Source of the DNA: a virus
Strand: one strand, 5' to 3'
Length of the DNA stretch: 36,132 nucleotides
Virus record (IMG/VR): IMGVR_UViG_3300046371_000076
Span: 1 to 36,132 of that record
In this document: one piece after another, positions 32,239 through 36,132 of the stretch
Layout: every line of letters starts with the position of its first letter
Numbering within the stretch: position 1 is the first letter of the stretch
The notes under the pieces: model-generated
What the model was told of the DNA's origin: nothing
The model's input: the letters and a program-made list of their open reading frames with translations, nothing else
Database searches by the model: none
Position numbers and translations under genes: made by a program

Positions 32239-33182
32239 GCCGCAATACTCCAAGCATCAATAGCAGTTCTTACAGTCTCTCTACGTTTATGCAATCGAGC
32301 CGCAAGATTAGCAGGGTCAGCATTCTTAGATGATGGTGCATGGCTAGACCAATCAGTAAGAGCATTGTAGACTGCCCATTGATTCGATCCGAAGGCTGGA
32401 ACATAGTGTTCTATAAACTTATCCCAGATGTAATTAAGATTCTTATTTGTTCTTGAATCAAGCAAGACCCTTGATGGTGAGCTATATCTATAAGCATCTT
32501 CTTTTAATTTATCTAAAGCAGATGTAGCATTCACCGCTTTAGCAAAGAACTTAAACGCATCAGCCTCAGACATTTTTGTATTCATCCAAGTGTCCCACTG
32601 TTCCCTTTCATTCTCGAAAGCACCGAGGCATTTGACTATTACATTCGAGCCATGCTCAATGTCTAAGCCTTTCATATGCTTAGATTTATACACCGCAACA
32701 GTACCAGAAGTAAAGACTTGAGTATTCAAGCAAGCCGCTTGATGCGCTCCAACACTAATCATGAATGGCCAAGTACTATCGAGTGACGTAGTAGCTAATA
32801 GCTCTAGCGTTGCTGTGTCACCGTCTGGAGTAGGATAAGTATGATGCGGCATAGTATACCTTACATAAGTTCTACCGCCATTGTGAGACATCTGAATGTC
32901 TTCAGTGATTCCCTCAAGATTAAGATCAGATCGCTCTATAATCTTACGAGCAGACTCGATCATATCTCTAGGAGCTACTGGAACATAGCGTTTGCCATGA
33001 ACACCAAGCTCTGAGCCATCGTCATCACGATAAACAATACGCTTACTGCAAGTCTTCTCACCGTATGGTGTATCGTAAGTCAACGCACCTTCAAAGATTC
33101 CAAAGTCTGCATCGCCATAGCCATCAAGTCTTATGTTATCCATTGCTGATTTGTTTTGGTACATATTAAATACATTGTTCAT
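32235..33182 (-). CDS. DUF932-like phage/plasmid protein
   Basis: A 315-residue protein resembling the DUF932 (TIGR03299-type) family of phage and plasmid proteins: N-terminal beta-rich part (YDTPYGEKTCSKRIVYRDDD; GKRYVPVAPRDMIES) and the C-terminal SNQWAVYNALTDWSSHAP segment near residues 267-285, typical of the family. Its biochemical role is not established; it is often encoded in early regions. Here it has the longest leader in the operon (146 bases with a hairpin and a potential pseudoknot), suggesting specific control. Start ATG 33182 follows AGGAATAAGACT. Confidence 0.75.
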   Translation of the reverse strand: MNNVFNMYQNKSAMDNIRLDGYGDADFGIFEGALTYDTPYGEKTCSKRIVYRDDDGSELGVHGKRYVPVAPRDMIESARKIIERSDLNLEGITEDIQMSHNGGRTYVRYTMPHHTYPTPDGDTATLELLATTSLDSTWPFMISVGAHQAACLNTQVFTSGTVAVYKSKHMKGLDIEHGSNVIVKCLGAFENEREQWDTWMNTKMSEADAFKFFAKAVNATSALDKLKEDAYRYSSPSRVLLDSRTNKNLNYIWDKFIEHYVPAFGSNQWAVYNALTDWSSHAPSSKNADPANLAARLHKRRETVRTAIDAWSIAA

Positions 33183-33219
33183 AGTCTTATTCCTATTTAC
33201 TAAGGGTTAAATTAATGTC

Positions 33220-33249
33220 GGCAGTTTTTATTTAAAGAGTAAAACTGCC
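33220..33249 (-). promoter_or_regulatory. Hairpin in the DUF932-like gene leader
   Basis: The arms GGCAGTTTT and AAAACTGCC pair over nine bases around a short A/T-rich loop, about 38 bases upstream of ATG 33182. No run of U follows on the minus strand, so this is probably not an intrinsic terminator; an mRNA stability or translation control element is more likely. Confidence 0.5.
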
Positions 33250-33277
33250 ATCGTGCCAATAGGACACAAACCTCTAG

Positions 33278-33321
33278 CGGTCTATAAGACTATCAGCAAG
33301 CGACCGTTCACTCACTGATAG
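33278..33321 (-). promoter_or_regulatory. Predicted H-type pseudoknot in leader RNA
   Basis: On the minus-strand RNA the order is CUAUCAG (33321-33315), 8-base loop, CGGUC (33306-33302), 5-base loop, CUGAUAG (33296-33290), 7-base loop, GACCG (33282-33278). The two perfect stems (7 and 5 bp) interleave, which is the H-type pseudoknot topology. It lies between the stop of the 33329 gene and the DUF932-like start, in an otherwise non-coding 146-base interval. Confidence 0.5.
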
Positions 33322-33328
33322 AATACTA

Positions 33329-33601
33329 CTATAGAATTGTTTCTTTACCTTCGTGATCTTTGATGCCGTTAAAGTATACACCTCGACCTTGCTTATGCTC
33401 TAAGCTAAAAGCCCACAAGCCACAGTGCATATTTCTAAAGCACTCACCTTTAAAGTATGAAGGTTTGCGCTGTAGATTCTTACGCTTTCTTAGAATATAA
33501 GAGCGACCAAAGAACTTGCCACGCTTATTAACTTTACCAAAGACTAAATATACTAAAGCTGATACAGTAACATTGAACACAGATAAGAATAAATTTTTCA
33601 T
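33329..33601 (-). CDS. Hypothetical protein with N-terminal membrane segment (90 aa)
   Basis: A 90-residue protein from ATG 33601 (GGAG seven bases upstream); an in-frame ATG at 33655 lies upstream of the -10 box of the predicted promoter and would not be on that transcript. N-terminal hydrophobic helix (FLSVFNVTVSALVYLVFGKV) followed by a basic region (RGKFFGRSYILRKRKNLQRK) and a small Cys/Gly/Trp domain (ECFRNMHCGLWAFSLEHKQG). First gene downstream of the 33637-33665 promoter. Confidence 0.6.
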   Translation of the reverse strand: MKNLFLSVFNVTVSALVYLVFGKVNKRGKFFGRSYILRKRKNLQRKPSYFKGECFRNMHCGLWAFSLEHKQGRGVYFNGIKDHEGKETIL

Positions 33602-33636
33602 AACATTTCTCCAATAGTTTATAAGTGTGAAAAAGT

Positions 33637-33665
33637 ATTGTAAAGGATTCGGCAATCGTTGTCAA
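33637..33665 (-). promoter_or_regulatory. Sigma70-type promoter
   Basis: On the minus strand TTGACA (33665-33660, perfect) and TACAAT (33642-33637, 5/6) are separated by exactly 17 bases. The predicted start near 33630 is about 29 bases before ATG 33601. It lies immediately downstream of a long hairpin that may end the upstream transcript, giving a stop-then-restart arrangement. Confidence 0.8.
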
Positions 33666-33686
33666 CCCCTCCAAGCTGACGTTTGT

Positions 33687-33746
33687 GACTTAATAAGACC
33701 TTTTAAAACATTCATAAATGAATGTGTTTTAAAAGGCTTATAAGTC
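33687..33746. repeat. Long imperfect inverted repeat (TTTTAAAA-type hairpin)
   Basis: A roughly 60-base inverted repeat: GACTTAATAAG..CCTTTTAAAACATTCAT, loop AA, ATGAATGTGTTTTAAAAGG..CTTATAAGTC, with small bulges. It begins at the stop of the 33745 gene and ends about 22 bases before the -35 box of the next promoter. There is no T-run on either side, so it may block or process transcripts (RNase III-type) rather than act as a classic terminator. Confidence 0.75.
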
Positions 33747-33993
33747 ATTTAAATAATAATTCATTATAAGTAACTGTCTCGACCTCATCGTGAGTTACCA
33801 TAACTATTCGAGCGCCACAAGATAACAACGGCTTGTCGGTCGTTGACTGTATCACCTCGACCTCGCCTTTGACTATAGCCTTGTGGCAGTACACATTAGA
33901 CTTGCTAGTCTTTACTGTAATGGCAGGCTCATTTAAGCCATGCTTCAGGTTAGACTTTATAACGTGTTGATTTACATGGATATATGTTTTCAT
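33745..33993 (-). CDS. Hypothetical protein (82 aa)
   Basis: An 82-residue, beta-rich protein (MKTYIHVNQHVIKSNLKHGL; AITVKTSKSNVYCHKAIVKG). Its initiation region GGGAGATAGACTATG is nearly the same as that of the neighbouring 33997 gene (GGAGTATAGACTATG). Last gene before the long hairpin at 33687-33746. No family recognised. Confidence 0.6.
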   Translation of the reverse strand: MKTYIHVNQHVIKSNLKHGLNEPAITVKTSKSNVYCHKAIVKGEVEVIQSTTDKPLLSCGARIVMVTHDEVETVTYNELLFK

Positions 33994-33996
33994 AGT

Positions 33997-34242
33997 CTAT
34001 CTCCCAGACGTTACAGATTTATATAATTCACCATAGTCATCATCATAAGACGGATCAGCTTCACATATTGCATCAAGTAATTCGTTATAGTTAAGATACC
34101 TATCGTGATTATTATCTAAGCAAAACATAGCAGTACCAGTGCTAGTACACCAAATCTCAGTAACAGTCTTGCCATTTAGTGTATCGCCTACTGCAATATA
34201 ATCATTAAGCACATCGCCATTAAATTTAATTTCTTTATTCAT
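33997..34242 (-). CDS. Hypothetical acidic protein (81 aa)
   Basis: An 81-residue acidic protein (MNKEIKFNGDVLNDYIAVGD; TEIWCTSTGTAMFCLDNNHD) with GGAG eight bases before ATG in the shared TATAGACTATG context. Three bases separate it from both neighbours. No motif recognised; possibly an early host-directed protein. Confidence 0.6.
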   Translation of the reverse strand: MNKEIKFNGDVLNDYIAVGDTLNGKTVTEIWCTSTGTAMFCLDNNHDRYLNYNELLDAICEADPSYDDDYGELYKSVTSGR

Positions 34243-34245
34243 AGT

Positions 34246-34860
34246 CTATACTCCAAGTAGATAGTTTATGTGAACTTCAGAGACATGATTACCATCACGC
34301 CATTTTGGTGACTTAGTTGCTAGATTATCGCACCACTCATTCCATAGTGATTCAGTACCATAGTCATGGCAGATCGCTATATAGTTTTTAAGCTTAGTCT
34401 CATTAGCTTGTAAGCCCTTGATAGTCTTAGGATTCTTAGCCAACACGAATACTTTTGGGTCTAGTTTATACATTCTAATATTGTGAACATCCATGCAACC
34501 AACCAGCCCCATAGTTAATTGACACATGAATCCAGCTTTCGGCAAGCCTAGACCATCAACTCGCAAGAATACTCTCATTAAACTATACGCTTTATCATCA
34601 TCTGACTTATGGCTATTCGCTATAGCTTTGACCTGAGCATATAACTTATGCTTATTAGAATCTAAATACTTATAAGTCTTTGACTTAACGCCCCACAAAT
34701 ACTTAGAATTAATACCATTTTCCTTGACATCAGCAAGCTGATCACCACAGCTTAACCAATTTTGTTGGATGCTAACACTAACCAGCATCGCAACATCCAT
34801 TAGATTATTAGCGGATGCCATAGCATATTCTTGACATTGGATTGCATGAGTTTTATACAT
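34246..34860 (-). CDS. Helix-hairpin-helix protein, possibly DNA-glycosylase-like
   Basis: A 204-residue protein from ATG 34860 (GGGAGG ten bases upstream; the ATG at 34881 has no binding site). Residues ~94-133 read FLRVDGLGLPKAGFMCQL then MGLVGCMDVHNIRMYKL: a Gly-x-Gly hairpin (GLGLPKAG, ~103-110) followed by a conserved-looking Asp (D124) and Arg (R129), the order seen in HhH-GPD base-excision glycosylases (HhH motif, catalytic Asp). The family length is shorter than typical MutY/EndoIII and no Fe-S Cys cluster is present. Glycosylase activity is a hypothesis; DNA binding through the HhH is more secure. Confidence 0.55.
   Translation of the reverse strand: MYKTHAIQCQEYAMASANNLMDVAMLVSVSIQQNWLSCGDQLADVKENGINSKYLWGVKSKTYKYLDSNKHKLYAQVKAIANSHKSDDDKAYSLMRVFLRVDGLGLPKAGFMCQLTMGLVGCMDVHNIRMYKLDPKVFVLAKNPKTIKGLQANETKLKNYIAICHDYGTESLWNEWCDNLATKSPKWRDGNHVSEVHINYLLGV
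34831..34859 (+). promoter_or_regulatory. Candidate plus-strand (antisense) promoter
   Basis: TTGACA (34831-34836, perfect), 17-base spacer, TATACA (34854-34859, 5/6) on the strand opposite to all genes here, inside the start of the 34246-34860 gene. If active it would give an RNA antisense to the 34964 and 35190 genes, and a plus-strand intrinsic terminator exists at 35789-35837. It could be fortuitous in AT-rich coding DNA. Confidence 0.4.
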
Positions 34861-34895
34861 TTTTGGATTGCCTCCCGACATTTGGAAATAAAATA

Positions 34896-34942
34896 ACTTT
34901 TAAAATACATAATCGCTTTAAGCTCTTATGTATTTTAAAAGT
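34896..34942. repeat. Perfect 17-bp inverted repeat (hairpin)
   Basis: ACTTTTAAAATACATAA and TTATGTATTTTAAAAGT flank a 13-base loop. It lies in the gap between the stop at 34964 and the ATG at 34860. On the minus strand the 3' side is TATTTTATTT, loosely U-rich, so weak termination is possible. The TTTTAAAA core is shared with the hairpins at 33687 and 35693. Confidence 0.8.
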
Positions 34943-34971
34943 ATTTTAACAGATATTTATTTATTAATCAA
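34943..34971 (-). promoter_or_regulatory. Candidate minus-strand promoter for the 34246 operon
   Basis: TTGATT (34971-34966, 4/6) and TAAAAT (34948-34943, 5/6) are separated by 17 bases on the minus strand, overlapping the stop of the 34964 gene. The predicted start falls inside the right arm of the 34896-34942 hairpin, so new transcripts would lack the complete hairpin while read-through transcripts would carry it. Confidence 0.35.
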
Positions 34972-35116
34972 AATCCCATTCAGTCATTTCAAATTCATCC
35001 TCAACAGCTATTAATATATCTAAAGGATTAGATATAGTCCCATCCTCTTGTTGAGTTTCTGCAATAGAAAACATATAGTCTGTTAGATATGCTGATTGTT
35101 TTGTTGGATTGCTCAT
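34964..35116 (-). CDS. Small acidic protein (50 aa)
   Basis: A 50-residue acidic protein (MSNPTKQSAYLTDYMFSIAE ... AVEDEFEMTEWDFD) with AGGA eight bases before ATG 35116 in a TATAAACTATG context like other early genes. It lies directly after an intrinsic terminator, so it would be expressed by read-through. Size and acidity fit an inhibitor of host proteins, which is speculative. Confidence 0.65.
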   Translation of the reverse strand: MSNPTKQSAYLTDYMFSIAETQQEDGTISNPLDILIAVEDEFEMTEWDFD

Positions 35117-35148
35117 AGTTTATATCCTGTATGTGCGTTAATAGAATT

Positions 35149-35179
35149 AAAAAAACCCCGATCACTTTCGTGACCGAGG
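35149..35179 (-). terminator. Rho-independent terminator
   Basis: On the minus strand CCTCGGTCAC-GAAA-GTGATCGGGG forms a 10-bp stem (two G-T pairs) with a stable GAAA tetraloop, followed directly by seven T. It lies 10 bases after the stop of the 35190-35678 gene and before the 50-residue gene, so it should attenuate transcription from the first early gene. Confidence 0.92.
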
Positions 35180-35189
35180 CGTTATAGAT

Positions 35190-35678
35190 TTATTTACTTT
35201 GAATAGATTCTAAAATCATTCCGATGCCAGCTTCAATGTCGCCAACCTTGGAGACTAAAGTCTCAAAGCGATTTTCCATATCATCTAATCGGGCATTGAT
35301 CTTCTTGACATTAGAATTTTCAGGATGAACCTCAACTGGAACTAACGGAGCGGCAACCCTTTCGAGATAGTCTATAACCTCAGGCTCAGGCTTAGACTTC
35401 TTTGAAGTCTTCTTAGCTTTCGGCTTCGGTGCTGTCTTAGACTTAATGCGGGACTGAATAGACTTTGGAACTGTCTCGCATTCAAAGTAGCTTTGAATGT
35501 CTGCATGGGTCAGTTTGGCTTCGCCATGTTGAGAGTTGAGGATGGCGTTATAGACTTTCGTAAGCCCATAGCGCTCAGATTTTTCTGCGGCACACAGCGA
35601 AGCAAAGCGATTTGCGACAGCCCAAATTTGCTTTGAAGTGGCGATTCGGTTGGCGTCGATTTCGGTGAAGTTTGGCAT
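35190..35678 (-). CDS. First early protein: basic linker and C-terminal coiled coil, possible regulator
   Basis: A 162-residue protein, the first convincing gene from the right end, with GAGGA eight bases before ATG. Residues 1-~80 are a helical domain (RIATSKQIWAVANRFASLCA; TKVYNAILNSQHGEAKLTHA; ADIQSYFECETVPKSIQSRI) of possible DNA-binding type; ~81-97 is a Lys/Pro/Ser-rich linker (APKPKAKKTSKKSKPEPEV); ~124-158 is a heptad-repeat helix (INARLDDMENRFETLVSKVG) suited to oligomerisation. Domain-linker-coiled-coil is a common architecture for regulators. It is followed by a strong terminator and preceded by a 94-base hairpin and palindromes. Not recognised as a family. Confidence 0.7.
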   Translation of the reverse strand: MPNFTEIDANRIATSKQIWAVANRFASLCAAEKSERYGLTKVYNAILNSQHGEAKLTHADIQSYFECETVPKSIQSRIKSKTAPKPKAKKTSKKSKPEPEVIDYLERVAAPLVPVEVHPENSNVKKINARLDDMENRFETLVSKVGDIEAGIGMILESIQSK

Positions 35679-35692
35679 GGCAATTTTCCTCT

Positions 35693-35786
35693 AGTTGGTT
35701 TATTGAATTACTTAAAGATTCTAAAAAATACCTTTTTCACTTTAGTTCAAAAGTATTTTTTAGAATCGTAATTCAATAAACCAACT
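35693..35786. repeat. Very long hairpin (34 bp of stem) in the first gene's leader
   Basis: Outer arms 35693-35711 and 35768-35786 (19 bp, perfect, starting AGTTGGTTTATTGAATTAC) and inner arms 35717-35731 and 35753-35767 (15 bp, perfect, GATTCTAAAAAATAC) are joined by a 5-base bulge on one side; the loop is 21 bases. It lies 15 bases before the ATG of the 35678 gene, so it would be in its mRNA leader. Confidence 0.9.
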
Positions 35787-35788
35787 TC

Positions 35789-35837
35789 CACCTTACTTTA
35801 AAACAGTTATTAAAGTTTTAAAGTAAGGTGTTTTTTT
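35789..35837 (+). terminator. Plus-strand intrinsic terminator (16-bp stem, seven T)
   Basis: CACCTTACTTTAAAAC, 10-base loop, GTTTTAAAGTAAGGTG, then TTTTTTT on the plus strand. It has the right orientation to stop rightward transcription, yet no plus-strand gene lies upstream within 15 kb. On the minus strand the same stem is preceded by seven A, so it may also partly terminate or fold in the early leader. See the antisense-RNA finding. Confidence 0.8.
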
Positions 35838-36005
35838 GATCAGCTTCATAAACTTAACTAGACTTCTAAGCTCTGCTTAGTTAATGCTTCAAGCCATTGA
35901 AATCTTTGAAGACTTCCGAGAAGATTCTAAAGAATCTTAAAAGTCTCTAAAGCTCCACAATTTGTAAACTAGAGCGAAGCTCTCCAAAGGCTTTAAAGCC
36001 CTTTG

Positions 36006-36024
36006 AAGACTTTTAAAGTCTTTA
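36006..36024. repeat. Palindromic 19-mer, copy 1 (candidate operator)
   Basis: AAGACTTT-T-AAAGTCTT plus TA: a 17-bp dyad with one central base, identical to the copy at 36048-36066. It overlaps the -10 box of the predicted minus-strand promoter at 36021-36049. Centre-to-centre spacing to copy 2 is 42 bp, four helical turns. Confidence 0.65.
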
Positions 36025-36049
36025 CAGGCTATGCAGAGGTGTCCGTCAA
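36021..36049 (-). promoter_or_regulatory. Candidate early promoter
   Basis: On the minus strand TTGACG (36049-36044, 5/6) and TGTAAA (36026-36021, 4/6) are separated by 17 bases. It would transcribe leftward toward the 35678 gene through a ~345-base structured leader. Each box overlaps one copy of the palindromic 19-mer. Confidence 0.5.
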
Positions 36050-36066
36050 GACTTTTAAAGTCTTTA
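36048..36066. repeat. Palindromic 19-mer, copy 2 (candidate operator)
   Basis: Second identical copy of AAGACTTTTAAAGTCTTTA, overlapping the start of the -35 box of the predicted promoter at 36021-36049. An occupied site would be positioned to occlude or contact RNA polymerase. Confidence 0.65.
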
Positions 36067-36132
36067 ACGTGCGTGTAAGCTTGAGGGTAGGCAGGTGGCC
36101 ATACCCCCTCCCCCCTATATATACTCAATCTT

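Larger units (their letters stand above)
35838..36132. promoter_or_regulatory. Palindrome-rich non-coding control region at the right end
   Basis: About 295 bases without a credible gene. Dyads in order: CTAAGC-tct-GCTTAG (35866-35880), AAGATTCT-aa-AGAATCTT (35921-35938), AGAGC-gaa-GCTCT (35971-35983), GGCTTTAAAGCC (35989-36000, perfect), and two copies of AAGACTTTTAAAGTCTT. The last ~25 bases contain a C/G-rich tract (CCCCCTCCCCCC) followed by TATATATA. A minus-strand ORF at 35937-36128 mostly translates the repeats. The region probably holds early promoters, operators or replication/terminal sequences. Confidence 0.55.

Noticed and set aside
35937-36128. Minus-strand ORF of 63 codons at the window end
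   Set aside because: It mainly translates the palindromic repeats (KDFKSL appears twice), has no clear binding site and overlaps the predicted promoter and operators. It is more likely a by-product of repeats.
1-36132. CRISPR arrays, insertion sequences, integrase or attachment sites
   Set aside because: No regularly spaced direct repeats, no transposase or integrase motifs and no tRNA fragment were seen on reading both strands.
36080-36132. Direct terminal repeat or genome end at the right edge
   Set aside because: The left edge lies inside a tail-fibre gene with no matching sequence, so a terminal repeat cannot be shown from this window.

Overview
The window is most likely a piece of a lytic, short-tailed double-stranded DNA phage of a marine bacterium. 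It is AT-rich, has almost no intergenic space, and joins a T7-type replication set (family A DNA polymerase, fused primase-helicase, single-strand binding protein, endonuclease I) to a cobalamin-dependent ribonucleotide reductase and large internal virion proteins. This set, together with the small basic phage proteins near the strand switch, recalls the cobalamin-RNR podoviruses (Zobellviridae/Cobavirinae); that is inference from gene content. No terminase, portal, capsid or RNA polymerase gene is visible. The left edge cuts a tail-fibre gene, so those genes probably lie outside the window.

Layout. Positions 1-8600 (+) hold a partial tail fibre, small tail-associated genes, a small coiled-coil membrane protein, and four virion or ejection proteins; two of these carry EF-hand-like loops and one a long 11-residue repeat. 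Positions 8593-16296 (+) are one 2567-residue polyvalent protein: an internal-virion-like N-terminal part followed by stacked modules (an ADP-ribosyltransferase-like domain, a D-x-x-x-H/MDxHNN domain, LysM, and a C-terminal large-polyvalent domain). Positions 16289-18903 (+) are a lysis and envelope cluster: M15 endolysin, 3-TM holin, two exported proteins whose genes overlap by 149 bases, and a membrane coiled-coil protein. Positions 18914-19852 (+) hold four very basic small proteins. The strands converge at about 19,850.

From 36.1 kb down to 19.8 kb everything is on the minus strand. The right end (35679-36132) is a non-coding, palindrome-rich control region with a sigma70-like promoter between two identical 19-mers exactly 42 bp apart. 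The early region (29.5-35.7 kb) encodes many small unknown proteins, a DUF932-type protein, a 2OG-Fe(II) oxygenase and a MazG-like protein. It is broken up by long hairpins, one textbook terminator, promoters and two leaders with potential pseudoknots. A near-consensus promoter at 29460-29489 then drives the replication and nucleotide operon: SSB, primase-helicase, DNA polymerase, endonuclease VII, a second 2OG oxygenase, a PD-(D/E)XK nuclease, endonuclease I, a DUF3310 protein and the class II RNR.

How the genes fit together: minus-strand genes take over the host, degrade or process DNA, make dNTPs and replicate the genome. Plus-strand genes build the tail and the ejectosome, inject the giant effector protein and lyse the cell. 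Ten small genes were found by reading overlaps and ribosome binding sites. Family names are from sequence recall only; no database search was run.
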